The translations under genes and the position numbers were made by a program. The notes beneath the pieces are model-generated. The model was not told the DNA's origin. It did no database searches and saw only the letters and a list, made by a program, of their open reading frames with translations. A stretch of 58,294 nucleotides of DNA, taken from positions 1 through 58,294 of the forward strand of contig JBHEMU010000123.1 of assembly GCA_046262415.1 (NCBI GenBank). The letters are read 5' to 3'. This DNA is from JACDAS01 sp046262415 (GTDB taxonomy: Bacteria; Actinomycetota; Thermoleophilia; Gaiellales; Gaiellaceae). Each line of letters opens with the position of its first letter. Position 1 is the stretch's first letter. This document shows positions 47,231 through 57,826 of the stretch, piece after piece.

Positions 47231-47350
47231 CCCCCTGGGGTCAGGTCTTGCAGCAGCACATTGCCGCGGCCGAATGCGCGATCGCTACGTGAACCCAACG
47301 GGGCGGCTGTTCGATTGCAACCGGAGTCGACTCCCGCGTTTCAACCCCTC
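47231..47350. other. Unassigned 120-bp intergenic segment
   Basis: Between two convergent genes. It begins with a small palindrome (CCCCCTGGGG) followed by TCAGGTCTTGCAGCAGCACA. Base composition is less GC-rich than its surroundings and I see no ORF or RNA gene. It may be a remnant of a REP-like or mobile element. Confidence 0.4.
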
Positions 47351-48334
47351 TCAGTTCCGGAGCCGCGGCAGCCGCAGCACGCGCAGCCGCTCCAGCAGGA
47401 TCCCGTCCAGCGCCGCGAAATCCTCATCCGGGAGCAGCCCGTCGTAGGCATCCCCCTCGTAGCTGTGCGGGTGCGCCGCGAAGAGACTGACCGCTCCTCC
47501 CGTGTCGCCCAGGAGCATCCCGTAGCGCTGGAGGGCGCGGGCGATCGTGCGCTCGTAGGGCTCGAGGTCGAGCTTGTCCAGGTCGAGCGAGGGATCGAGT
47601 TGAAGCCGTGCGCCCTCGGGGATCGCGTCGCGCCGGTGGCTCCGCCCGTCCGACTGGGTGGCGGGCGGGACGAATCCTCCCGCACGCGTGAACGGGTAGT
47701 GGAAGACGAGCGCGTGGTCGATCCTCCCCCGCCGCAGCTCATCAGGCGTGATCAGCCCCGCGGTGAGGGAGAAGCCCGAGGCCCTGGCCGAGAGCCCGTC
47801 GGGGAACACCCGGCGACCGATCGGGATCCGGTTGCCCCAGGACGCGACCCAGGTGCCCGTGCGCGTGCGACGGGCCTGCCAGAAGTCGTATTCGCAGCCG
47901 GTACGGCGGTCGACGATGGCCAGATGCCCGTCGCTCTCGGGGTCCGGCCGGGCTCCGGACGGGATCGGCACGGAGCGGAGCACGGGTCGAGGCGCCCAGG
48001 GCGCGGTCAGGCGCACGTCGCGGCGCGGCGTGGCGCGTGAGGCCACGTAGACGGCGACCGTGAAGCTCCGGAGCGCGACCACGAAGCCCTTGTCGGAGGC
48101 CGCCTCGACGACGCTTCGCACGAGTTGCTTCGACCGCGGGTCGATCGCCGCGCCCGGAGGGATCGGTCGCTCGAAGGCCCGCGAGGGGGCTGCCGCGACC
48201 GGGCACGCCGGCGTCCGTTTCGACCCGGCGAAGCGTCCGACCTCCTGACGTTCGCCGACCGCAGTGGCCCAGACCGTCCCGAGGAGCGCCAGGCCGGCCG
48301 CGACGACCGCTACGGGCGCCACTTGACGCTGCAT
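47351..48334 (-). CDS. Secreted or membrane-anchored protein of unknown function
   Basis: A 327-residue protein with an N-terminal hydrophobic signal or anchor (VAVVAAGLALLGTVWATAV). The mature part contains conserved-looking segments such as GCEYDFWQARRTRTG, GFSLTAGLITPDELRRGRIDH, YPFTRAGGFVPPATQSDG and IPEGARLQLDPSLDLDKLDL, and a late Tyr/Gly-rich part (LQRYGMLLGDTGGAVSLF). I recall similar unannotated actinobacterial surface proteins but cannot name the family. It overlaps the peroxiredoxin-like gene upstream by 25 bp. Confidence 0.7.
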   Translation of the reverse strand: MQRQVAPVAVVAAGLALLGTVWATAVGERQEVGRFAGSKRTPACPVAAAPSRAFERPIPPGAAIDPRSKQLVRSVVEAASDKGFVVALRSFTVAVYVASRATPRRDVRLTAPWAPRPVLRSVPIPSGARPDPESDGHLAIVDRRTGCEYDFWQARRTRTGTWVASWGNRIPIGRRVFPDGLSARASGFSLTAGLITPDELRRGRIDHALVFHYPFTRAGGFVPPATQSDGRSHRRDAIPEGARLQLDPSLDLDKLDLEPYERTIARALQRYGMLLGDTGGAVSLFAAHPHSYEGDAYDGLLPDEDFAALDGILLERLRVLRLPRLRN

Positions 48335-48840
48335 CCGACAGCCGGTGTCTCCGCCGCCGGCGGCGTACCGCCCGCCAGTACCGCATCCAGCGCCGCGCGC
48401 AGGTGGTGCTGCCGCACCGCGCGCTCGTCACGCGCGTCGTCGATCGCCCCGTGGTACACGAGCCGCCGGTCGCGGTCGAACAAGAAGACTTCCGGCGTTC
48501 GCTCGGGCCCGTACGCGCGGGCGACGGTCTGATCCTCGTCGTACAGGTAGTCGAAGTTGAAGCCCTCGGTTCGGGCACGGTCTCGCATCGCCTCGAAGGA
48601 GTCCTCGGGGTAGCGCTCGGCGTCGTTCGAGTTGATCGCGACCAGCCGGACGCCGCGGTCGGCGTAGTCCGCCTGGATCTGCCGCATGCGCCCCTCCCAG
48701 GCCTGGACGTAGGGGCAATGGTTGCACGACCACACGAGCGCGAGCGCCGCGGCGTCGCCGTAGTCGCTGAGGGCGTGATTCCGGCCGTCGACGCCGGGCA
48801 GGTCGAAGGGGGGCGCCTCGGCGCCGAGTGCGAGGGTCAT
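48310..48840 (-). CDS. AhpC/TSA-type thioredoxin-fold protein
   Basis: A 176-residue thioredoxin-fold protein. ALALVWSCNHCPYVQAWEG contains a CxxC (C-N-H-C) active site. Further blocks are GVRLVAINSNDAERYPED, FDYLYDEDQTVARAYG and the cis-Pro region RTPEVFLFDRDRRLVYHG. Such proteins act as thiol oxidoreductases or peroxiredoxin-like reductases in the cytoplasm; there is no signal peptide. Its ATG overlaps the upstream thioredoxin-like gene by 4 bp. Confidence 0.88.
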   Translation of the reverse strand: MTLALGAEAPPFDLPGVDGRNHALSDYGDAAALALVWSCNHCPYVQAWEGRMRQIQADYADRGVRLVAINSNDAERYPEDSFEAMRDRARTEGFNFDYLYDEDQTVARAYGPERTPEVFLFDRDRRLVYHGAIDDARDERAVRQHHLRAALDAVLAGGTPPAAETPAVGCSVKWRP

Positions 48841-49142
48841 GTGAGGGCAGCCTCCAGAGAGTCGCGGCTCGGGACGGGGGAGACCCGGCCGTCGGGGAGA
48901 TGGTAGATACGGCAGTTGAGCGCAGGCCCGCCGCCCGCACCCTGCGGGTCGACGTCGCGTCCGTCCACGCGGATCGTCGGCGAGCCGGGGAACCGCAGCG
49001 CCTCGGCCTCCTCGTCCGTCCGCACGTCGCGCTCGTGGATCTCGGCCGAGATCCCGCTTCTCGCCAGGACGTCGTCGAGCAGCGCCCGCGCCTCGGCCGT
49101 GGACGGACAGCCCTCCCAGTACAGGAAGTCGATCGTCACCAT
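48837..49142 (-). CDS. Small thioredoxin-like protein
   Basis: A 101-residue thioredoxin-fold protein (VTIDFLYWEGCPSTAEARAL then RFPGSPTIRVDGRDVDP). The active-site Cys is single (GCPS), with the cis-Pro in GSPTIRV. Family relatives occur near mercury, arsenic and redox genes. It forms a coupled pair with the downstream AhpC-like gene. The ATG follows a TAGCGT box by 6 nt; that box overlaps the SDR gene stop. Confidence 0.82.
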   Translation of the reverse strand: MVTIDFLYWEGCPSTAEARALLDDVLARSGISAEIHERDVRTDEEAEALRFPGSPTIRVDGRDVDPQGAGGGPALNCRIYHLPDGRVSPVPSRDSLEAALT

Positions 49143-49148
49143 CGCGAG

Positions 49149-49154
49149 ACGCTA
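49149..49154 (-). promoter_or_regulatory. -10-like TAGCGT before the thioredoxin-like gene
   Basis: Minus-strand TAGCGT lies 6 nt before the ATG at 49142. Its TAG is also the stop of the SDR gene. Confidence 0.35.
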
Positions 49155-49904
49155 CCTACCGGGTCGGCGCTCGAGGATCCGGGCGACGAGGCCCGGTGCC
49201 AGCCCCTGCGCGAGCGTCGCCGCTCGGTACCAGCTGGGTACGTGGAGCTCTCTGCGGTCGCGCTCCACCGCCCGCAGGATTCGCTGCGCCACGAGCTCGG
49301 GGCCGACAACGAGGCGGCGCAGGAGGGGGTTCCTGACGACCTCCGCCTGAGGGAATCCCTCCGTCTCGACGAAGCCGGGAAGGATCGTGTGCACGCGAAT
49401 CCCCCGCGGCCGGAGCTCGGCCGCGACCGCCCGCGAGAACGCCAGCTGCGCGTGCTTCGTCGCGCTGTAGGGGCCGCTCGGCGCGTAGGCGACAGTGCCC
49501 GCGACCGACACGATGTTGACCACGTCGGCGCGGCGGGCGGCCTCGAGGGCCGGCAGGAAGGCGCGCAGGCACCACACGCTGCCGAGGTAGTTGACCCGCA
49601 TCGCCTCGACGATCCGCTCGGGATCCGCGGCGAGGAACCCAGCCCGGGCGGGAATGCCCGCGTTGTTCACGAGCAGGGAGAGCGCGGGATGCCGCTCGCG
49701 GATCCGCGCAGCGGTCGCGTCCACGGCTGCGCGGTCGCCGACGTCGCAGACCTCGTACTCGCCTCCGAGCTCGGAGGCGAGCGCACGGAGCCGGTCCTCG
49801 CGGCGCGCGATCAGCACCGTGTGCCAGCCCCGGGCCGCGAGCAGGCGCGCGAGCGTGGCCCCGATGCCGCTCGAGGCACCCGTGACGACGGCGACCCGGC
49901 TCAG
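49152..49904 (-). CDS. Short-chain dehydrogenase/reductase, probable CTG start
   Basis: A 250-residue classical SDR: VAVVTGASSGIGATLARLL nucleotide-binding motif, SLLVNNAGIPARAG (NNAG), SVAGTVAYAPSGPYSATKHA (Ser, Tyr and Lys of the active site) and HTILPGFVETEG. The first ATG/GTG/TTG in frame lies beyond the Rossmann motif. The motif is reached only from CTG 49904 (or the ATT just before it), three nucleotides after the TAG of the upstream protease gene. The substrate is unknown. Confidence 0.88.
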   Translation of the reverse strand: MSRVAVVTGASSGIGATLARLLAARGWHTVLIARREDRLRALASELGGEYEVCDVGDRAAVDATAARIRERHPALSLLVNNAGIPARAGFLAADPERIVEAMRVNYLGSVWCLRAFLPALEAARRADVVNIVSVAGTVAYAPSGPYSATKHAQLAFSRAVAAELRPRGIRVHTILPGFVETEGFPQAEVVRNPLLRRLVVGPELVAQRILRAVERDRRELHVPSWYRAATLAQGLAPGLVARILERRPGR

Positions 49905-49907
49905 AAT

Positions 49908-52900
49908 CTAGCTCTTCTTGGCGCAGCGTCGGACGGCTCGCACGGACTCCGCCACCCTGCCGGCCGCGTCGACGGCGCTCACCCGCAGCAGGTGCTTGCC
50001 GGTCTTCAGGCCCGCAGTTCGCCACGTGACCCCGTACAGCCCGCTCGCACCCTTGCGGTCGACCCCGATCAGCTTGTTGTCGACGAGGAACCGCACCCGG
50101 TCGACCTTCCCGACGGAGGAGGCCGTCGCCAGCAGCCCCTCGCGGGCCTCGACGCACTTGCCGGCGTCGGGGAAGATCCAGGTGACCGCCGGGCCGGCGA
50201 CCCCGCGGATCCTCACCTGGCGGAAGGTCGTGTTGGGCATCACGCTCACGGTGCTCGCTTGGTCGAGGTTCTTCGTCTCCTGGTAGTCCGAGGCGACCAG
50301 GAGCGCGTCCGTGCGGCCCGCCTTCAGCGCCGGCGCCTGGCTGGGCAGCGGGAACAGCGCGATGCCCGAGAAGGGGTCGTAGAACGCAGCTCCGACGAGG
50401 GCGCGGTTGTAGGAGATCACGAGCGAGAACGGGTCGACGCCCGAGGCGTTGTCCCCGATGCGCGCCACGAGCAGAGGGTGCCCGGCCGAGACCTGCGTCG
50501 TCACGAGCTGCACCGCGGGCGGCAGGACGTCGTTCACCCAGGCGTTCAGCAGGTACGATCCGGCCTGCGCCCTGCCCGTGAAGCGGTCGCGGCCGGAGTC
50601 GACGGCGACGTAGTACTTGCCCTGGGTCGGGAACTGGACGCCCGCGGCGCCGACCTCGAAGCGGTAGTCGAACATGTACGCGTTCACGTTCACCGGCGTG
50701 CCGGTGTACCCCTGGACGTCGTTCTCGTCGCGGGAGCCGAGGAAGAACGGGTGGATGAGCGAGCCCTCGGACGAGGCGATCACGGACACGCCGATGTTGG
50801 CGGAGACCCGGTTCAGGTTCGTCACGTAGAGCCGTTCGGCGCCGGTCTCGGCCATGGGCGGCCCGACGAAGTTCGGCGCCGGTCCGAACGGGGTGCTGGG
50901 GAACCGGTAGAGGCCGACCTTGGACACGCCTGTCGCGGTGGTGCCGACCTGCAGCGGCTCGAGCTTCCGCGCGGGGACGCCCTCCAGCTGCGGCCGGCTG
51001 ACGAGGAAGAAGTAGGGGATCCGGCGCTGGTCGGCTCCGCGGCGCAGGACGATGAAGCCGAACTGCTCGCCGGGCACGGCGCCCAACGCGACTCGAGCGC
51101 CGAAGGGGAGCGAGACCGAGCCGCCCGGCGCCAGCGTGACGGACGGGGGCAGATCGAGCCCGACGCCCAGCGTCGATGCCTGCGGCCGCACCTCGACCGA
51201 CCACGTGCCCGCACCGCCGCCCGCATCGGTCAGCGTCACGAGCGTCCCGGGGCTCTGGGCGCCCAGGTGGCCGTTGACGTCGTCGAGCGAGACGGACTGT
51301 GGCGAGGTGAAGATCTTCGGGTCGTCCGCTGCGGGCAGGTTGGCCAGGCCGGCGCCCTCGAGCAGGACGGGCGCCTCGGCGGTCCGGGCCGTGTCCGCGT
51401 ACGCGACGCCGGCCGTCGACATCAGCGCCGACTTCACCTGCTGCGGCGTCCAGCTCGGGTGGCGCTGGAGCAGCAGCGCGACGGCACCGGCGATATGCGG
51501 AGCGGCCATGCTCGTCCCGTCGAAGACGGCGAAGGGCGTGCCGGCCGCCTCCGGGAGCGTGGCGGAGAGGATCTGGCCGCCCGGAGCGGCGATGTCCGGC
51601 TTCAGCCGGTGGTCGAACGAGGTCGGGCCGGCGGCCGAGAAGTACGTCGGAACCCCGCTCCGGCCGGTGACGATGTCGAGCGTGGAACGGCCGATCCTGA
51701 TCACCGCGCGGCCGGCCGAGCGCTGCATCGCCTCGATCAGCCTGGCGCCGTCGAGATCCGAGATCATGCCGCCGGGCACGGCCAGCTCCACGGGGACGCC
51801 GCTCGCCTCGCCCGGCCGGTTGTTCACGAAGACGATGCCGATCGCCCCGGCCGCCTTGACGTGCTGCGCCTTGACGACGAAGGCGCAGATGCCCCGCGTC
51901 ACGAGCGCGATCGAGCCGGCCAGCGAACCCGGGGGGAGCGTCGTCCGCGCGCCGTTCGGATCGGCGCCGGGCGCGCAGACGTTGCGGTCAACGGGCCGGC
52001 CGTCGGTACCCATGATCGTGCCGACGTCGACGATCGTCTGGTCCGACGTGGCCCAGGCGAGGGGCGTGGCCGTCCCGCTGCGCTGGATCGGCAGGTCGCG
52101 CAGCCCGCCCGCGATCGCCGGGGAGACGACCGTGAGCGCCGGCGCGAAGACCTGCGCGTTCGACACCGCGGCGACCGTGATCGCCTCCGGCGCGGTGCCC
52201 GGCGTACCGATCGACCCGAGGCCGAACTCGCCGCGATCGTTGCCGGCGGAGATGGCGATCGGGACTCCGGCCAGCGTCACGTTCCGCACCGCCTCGATCA
52301 CGGCGTCGTTCTCCGGCGGGTTCTCCGGCGCGCCGCCCGAGAAGTTGATCACGTCCATGCCGTCCACCACGGCCGACTCGAACGCGGCGACGATCTCCGG
52401 CGTGAACGCGCTGTTGCCGACGGGCGTGGGAGCGTTGAAGACCCGGTAGTTGCCGATCCAGGCGCGCGGGGCGACACCCGACAGGCCCGTCGTCACCGGG
52501 TGGTCCCGTCCGGCGCCGGCGGTCGTGCCCGCGTTGCCCGCCGCGATGCCGGCCACGTGCGTGCCGTGGAAGGAGGCTCTGCGGTCCAGGGGCAGGAGGC
52601 CTCTCGCGCCCGAGCCGGGGCCGGCGAACGAGCGAGCGGCGATCACCTTCGGGCTCGTGAACCTCGTCTGGCCCTTGGGAAGCCGGCCGGGTAGCTGTAG
52701 CCGGCGGCGTTGAAGAACGGGTTCGTGATGTCGACGCCGTCGTCGACGACGCCGATCTTGATCCCGTCGCCCCGCAGGCCCGTCCGCGCCGTGAGGACGT
52801 CCGTGCCCATGATCGAGGGGCTGCGGTTCAGGTTCAGGTGGTAGCGACCGACCGGGTAGACCTTGTGCACGAACGGCTGCGAGAGCAGGTTCGGCAGCGT

Positions 52901-53299
52901 GCGGGCCGGTAGCTCCACCGCGAGGCCGTCGAGCACGACCCGGTAGCGGCGCTGGACCGTGGCGCTCGGGATCGCGCGGCGGAGCGCCGTGACCGCGGCC
53001 TGCTGCTGCGCGTCCAGGCGGGCCAGGTAGCTCCGGGAGGACCGGCTGGCGAGATTCAGCTGCGGTCCGGTGAGAGACGTCCGGGAGGACTGCTGCACGG
53101 CCAGCGGCGGCAGGGACAGCCCGACGATCACGCGCACGCGCCCGCTGGCGTGGCCCGGCGGAATCTGGATGGTGCCCGCGCGGACCCTCGGCAGCGTCAT
53201 GCCGCCGACCTCGCGGTGGATCGGCTGCAGGGCACCCGCCGCGGGCGCGGCGAGAGCAAGCGCCGCAAGCAGGGTCGGAAGAGCGGCGAGGCGGCGCAA
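49908..53299 (-). CDS. Secreted subtilisin-like serine protease with a frameshift at about 52672-52679
   Basis: An S8 subtilase of roughly 1130 residues split between two frames. Frame 1 (53299 to about 52680): signal peptide (LAALPTLLAALALAAPAAGA), an I9-type propeptide (VRVIVGLSLPPLAVQQ through VELPARTLPNLLSQPFVHKV) and the catalytic Asp in IKIGVVDDGVDITNPFF. Frame 2 (about 52680 to 49908): catalytic His in ASFHGTHVAGIAAG, a PA domain insertion, and Ser in DGTSMAAPHIAGAVAL, followed by a long beta-rich C-terminal part. The frames join in a CCCAAGGG run where one C is missing. The TTG start follows TACTCT by 7 nt. Confidence 0.85.
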
Positions 53300-53306
53300 G
53301 AGCGCC

Positions 53307-53312
53307 AGAGTA
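53307..53312 (-). promoter_or_regulatory. -10 box (TACTCT) of the subtilase gene
   Basis: Minus-strand TACTCT is followed by 7 nt and the TTG at 53299, the same spacing as other leaderless genes here; not a stop codon. Confidence 0.5.
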
Positions 53313-53502
53313 CCCGAATCGGAGTGAGACGCGTGATCGACAATTCCCGCGGCGCGGTGACGACCCAGACACGGCGGCGGATCAGCCCGCTCGTGCACCG
53401 CCCGTCCTCTAGTACGAGCGGTGCATGATCGAACTGACCTCCTTGGTCTGGATCGCCTCGGCGGGCGCGCGAATCGCCGATCACGCGTCGACGCGGGTCG
53501 GA

Positions 53503-53508
53503 TAGATT
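53503..53508 (+). promoter_or_regulatory. -10 box (TAGATT) of fabI
   Basis: TAGATT lies 7 nt before the fabI GTG in a 216-nt intergenic region, with no ribosome-binding site between. An imperfect inverted repeat (TCGTGCACCGC and GCGGTGCATGA) lies about 90 nt upstream and may be an operator. Confidence 0.5.
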
Positions 53509-53515
53509 CGCCACG

Positions 53516-54288
<773 letters not shown>

Positions 54289-54292
<4 letters not shown>

Positions 54293-56172
54293 GACTGCGA
54301 CACGCCGCCGCGGCCGTCGGCGCGGTCGCAGTCGCCCTCGCGGCCGCGAAGGCGGTCACGGAAGCGCCGGCGGCCGGACGGGCGTTTCCCGGAACGAACG
54401 GCAGGATCGCCTTCGTCGCCGAGGTGCGCGAATCGCTGCCGGCGCTCTACACGATCGGCCTCGACGGCCGGGGTCGAAAGAGGATGACGCCGTTCATGTC
54501 CAGTCTCGGCGCGCCCGCCTGGTCGCCGCACGGGTCGTCGATCGCGTTCATCCACTCGGGCGACCTCTGGGTCCTGACGGGCGGAAAGCTTCGCCGGCTC
54601 ACGCGCGGCAGGCGCATCATCAGCGCACCCGACTGGTCGCCGGACGGCCGCACGCTCGCGTTCGTGACCGCGCGCACCGACCGGCACAGAGACCTCTACA
54701 CCGTCCCGGCGGCAGGCGGCCCCGTGCGCCTGCGAGCGGGCGAGCTGGGAGTGCTCTGCCCCGGTGTCCGGGGCCAGGCATGGTCGCCCGACAGCACGAG
54801 GATCGTCGTGCCGCGCGTGACTCGCGTCAGGGGCCGCCTCGTGCAGGCGCTTCGGATCGTCAACGTCGTGACGGGGCGAGAGCGGGCGCTGACGCAGCCG
54901 ATCCAGCTCGACGCGCTCCCCTCGTGGTCTCCGGACGGGCGGCGGGTCGCTTTCACGCGCTTCGCCGCCGACCCCTGCAGCACGAGGCACTTCACCGTGA
55001 CCGTGGTCGACGTGGCGACGCGCGCCCTGAAGGAGCTCGCGTACGGAGCGGAGCCGGTCTGGTCGCCCGACGGGACGAAAATCGCCTACTCGTTCTACAC
55101 GCGGATCTACGTGATCGGGCCGGAGGGCGGCAAGCCGGTGCTCGTCCACGACGCCCCCTCCGGTGAATGGCCTGACGCCACCCCCGTGTGGCTGCCGAAC
55201 TCGCGTGGGCTGGTGATGTTCCTCGACCGGGAGCTCCATCTGCTCGCGGCGGACGGTTCCGGTAAGAGACAGATCACGCACGAGCGACCGCGCTTCCTGC
55301 CCGGTGCGTTCGTGAGCCTCTCGCCCGACGGCCGCCGCGCGGTCTACGTCAGCATCGACTACGACCCCGGGGACCCGGAGATCTTCACCATGCGGGGCGA
55401 CGGCTCCGACGTCCGCCGCGTCACCGACAACGACCTCTTCGACAACGCCCCCGCCTGGTCTGCGGACGGCAGGCGGTTGGCCTTCGTCCGCGATACGTTC
55501 GAGGGGGACTCACGCCCGCAGGTCGTCGTCAGCGACGCCGGCGGTGGCGCGCAGCGAGTGGTGGCGCGCGGCACCGACCCGGCCTGGTCGCCCGACGGTG
55601 CGCTCCTCGCGTTCTCTCGCTACGGCTCGCTCTACCTGATCGGTGCGGACGGACGGAACGAGCGCCTGCTCCTCGGCAAGGACGGCGTCCTCGAGGCCAC
55701 GCAACCCGCCTGGTCGCCGGATGGAACGAAGATCGCCTTCTCGCGCGGCGGGATCCGGGCGGAGGAGGATCCCTCCGACGTCTACACGATCAGGCCGGAC
55801 GGCGAGGAACTCACACGGCTGTCGTTTCCCAACGAGACGGGACGCTGTTCCTTCAGCCCGGCCTGGTCGCCCGATGGTGCGGAGGTCGCCTACGTCTCCG
55901 CGACGACCTGCTACCTGGACAAGTCGGGCGTCACGATCTACGCGACCTCGCTCGCGGGTGTGACGAGGCGCGTCACGAGCGGAGGCAACGACTACGACCC
56001 CGAGTACTCGCCCGACGGGAAGCGGCTCCTGTTCAGTCGTCATCACTACAGCCATCCGTGGGGGCTGATTGTCGTTCCCAACGGCGGCGGCCCCGAGCAG
56101 CGGATCACACCAAGGGTGGGGAAGAAATTCCGCTACGGCGCCAGCGATCCGGCGTGGCAGCCGCTGCCGTAG
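54289..56172 (+). CDS. Secreted PD40 (TolB-like) beta-propeller protein, long form
   Basis: A 627-residue protein with an N-terminal signal peptide (LRHAAAAVGAVAVALAAAKA). It has many PD40 blades, each with a WSPDG signature (APAWSPHGSSIAFI, PDWSPDGRTLAFV, PSWSPDGRRVAFT, PAWSPDGTKIAFS and others). The repeat number suggests two propellers. TolB-like propellers bind proteins or ligands in the periplasm or cell surface; no enzymatic motif is visible. The GTG overlaps the fabI stop, which is unusual for a secreted structural protein. It is convergent with a similar gene, with 9 nt between stops. Confidence 0.85.
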
Positions 56173-56181
56173 CAGGCGACC

Positions 56182-57339
56182 TCAGCGGCAGCCGCGCGCG
56201 ATCTGCCGCGCGATCGCGTAGACCGGTCGCGGGGTGCCCCCGACGACGTCGAACGTGGCCGTCTGGTTCTTCCCCGCCTTCTTCACCAGGGCCGTCACCC
56301 GGAAGCCGCCGGCGATCGCCTTCGCCCGCAACGACCGCACGGCGAGCTTGCAGGCGCGCGCCTGCGCGGCGAGCAGGGCGCGCACCGCCGAGATTGCCGT
56401 CGCGGCGGTCGGCAACGACTGCCAGTCCGCCTCGAGGTCGGCGGCCGCGCCCGTCAGCAGCCTGGACGCGCCGGACCCGTCGGCGTTCATGGTGTGGAGG
56501 TGCAAGAGGCCGGGCACGTCGCTGCCACGGTCGCTGGAGAAGAGGATCCTCCTGCCGTCCGGCGACCAGGCGGGCTGGAACTCGATCGTGGGCTCGCTCG
56601 TGAGCCGCCGCTCGCCGGAGCCGTTCGCGTTGACGACGAACAGGTCGATCTGGCCGCCCGCCGTCCGGGCGAACGCGAGCCGCTTGCCGTTCGGCGACCA
56701 GGCGGGGTGGTGGTCCTGCGGCCCGGGCGAGAGGACTCGCGCCGCGGAGCCGTCGGGCCGCATCGCCCAGAGCCGGAACGGCCCGCCCCGGTTGCTGGCG
56801 AAGGCGATCTCCTTCCCGTCGGGCGACCAGGCCGGCTCGTTGTCGATCCCCGGGGCCCGGGTCAGGTTGGCCGCTCCCGAGCCGTCGGCGTTCATCACGT
56901 AGATCTCCTGGTTGCCGTCCCGGTCGCTGGTGAACGCGATCCGCTTGCCGTCGGGCGACCAGGTCGGCGAGAAGTCTCCGGCCTCGTTCGTCGTCAGCCG
57001 TCTCTGCGCGGAGCCGTCCGCCCTCATCGTGTAGAGCTCGTAGCTCGTCTTCGTCGGGTCCGGGTCGAAGTGGTCGCGATTCGTCCGGAAGGCGAGCATC
57101 CGTCCGTCGGGAGACCAGACGGGGGTGCCGTCGATGCCCTGCGCCTGCGTCAGCCGAGCGACGCCGCTGCCGTCCGCGTTCATCGTGTAGATCTCGTAGT
57201 TGCCCCGCACGTGGAGGGTCGGGTCGTCCCGGTTCGAGGTGAAGGCGATGCGCCCGTTCTTACCGGGCAAAGCGGCGCCGGCGGTCGCCGAGAGGGCTAC
57301 CGCGGCCGCGAGTGCGGTCAGTCCGGCCGGCGAGCGCAC
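56182..57339 (-). CDS. Secreted PD40 (TolB-like) beta-propeller protein, short form
   Basis: A 385-residue protein with a signal peptide (GLTALAAAVALSATAGAAL). Six or so PD40 blades follow, with WSPDGK and SDRDGNQEIYVMNADGSG signatures (repeated FTSNRD, EIYTMNADGSG, PVWSPDGRMLAF). The C-terminal 80 residues form a separate domain with two Cys (ARACKLAVRSL and IARGCR) and an alpha-beta pattern. It is a paralogue of the convergent gene at 54289. The role is probably extracellular binding. Confidence 0.85.
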   Translation of the reverse strand: MRSPAGLTALAAAVALSATAGAALPGKNGRIAFTSNRDDPTLHVRGNYEIYTMNADGSGVARLTQAQGIDGTPVWSPDGRMLAFRTNRDHFDPDPTKTSYELYTMRADGSAQRRLTTNEAGDFSPTWSPDGKRIAFTSDRDGNQEIYVMNADGSGAANLTRAPGIDNEPAWSPDGKEIAFASNRGGPFRLWAMRPDGSAARVLSPGPQDHHPAWSPNGKRLAFARTAGGQIDLFVVNANGSGERRLTSEPTIEFQPAWSPDGRRILFSSDRGSDVPGLLHLHTMNADGSGASRLLTGAAADLEADWQSLPTAATAISAVRALLAAQARACKLAVRSLRAKAIAGGFRVTALVKKAGKNQTATFDVVGGTPRPVYAIARQIARGCR

Positions 57340-57375
57340 GAGCCGGCGATTCTCGCACGTCCCGCGAGCGGGGAT

Positions 57376-57783
57376 TCAGGCGGCGGCGCGGAGCAGGTCG
57401 GCGCTCCAGTCCGTCATCACGCCCGGGAGCCGGCTGCCGGGCCGGTAGAGGCAAACGCCGTCGTGCTCCGCGGAGAGCGCCGGCTCGCCGTCGGTCTCGA
57501 CGAGGTAGCAGAGTTCCAGCGTGCGCTTCGAGCGGCCGGACCCCCGATCCACCTTGGCGACCAGCGCGGGGGATGAGGTGCAGGTGACGCCGACCTCCTC
57601 GGCGAGCTCACGGCGCAGCGCGGCCGTGGCTTGCTCGCCCGACTCCACCTTGCCGCCCGGGAGCTCCCACTGACCCGCGAAGCTGTGCTCGCTCGCCGAG
57701 CGGCGGACGAGCAGGTAGGCGCCGCAGCGGGTCCGGGCCAGGGCGCGGACGACGACGGACTCGTTCACTCGCTCGAGGGACAT
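57376..57783 (-). CDS. MutT-type NUDIX hydrolase
   Basis: A 135-residue NUDIX hydrolase. The Nudix box is complete: GGKVESGEQATAALRRELAE followed by EVGV, matching Gx5Ex7REUxEExGU. The upstream HSFAGQWELPGG fits the MutT/8-oxo-dGTPase subgroup. It probably sanitises oxidised nucleotides, although other NUDIX substrates are possible. A GATAGT element lies 6 nt before the ATG at 57783. Confidence 0.9.
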   Translation of the reverse strand: MSLERVNESVVVRALARTRCGAYLLVRRSASEHSFAGQWELPGGKVESGEQATAALRRELAEEVGVTCTSSPALVAKVDRGSGRSKRTLELCYLVETDGEPALSAEHDGVCLYRPGSRLPGVMTDWSADLLRAAA

Positions 57784-57826
57784 GGTCGGACTATCGGCGC
57801 CACACGTCCCGGCTTGAGCGCGGCCG

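Noticed and set aside
52672..52680. Programmed -1 frameshifting in the subtilase
   Set aside because: CCCAAGG is not an X-XXY-YYZ slippery heptamer, and no downstream pseudoknot is evident; a missing C is simpler.
48828..52694. A 1288-codon open frame on the plus strand opposite the subtilase
   Set aside because: It is antisense to a protein with clear catalytic motifs; the translation is compositionally biased (Arg/Asp/Gly/Val) with no recognisable motif, a usual artefact at this GC content.
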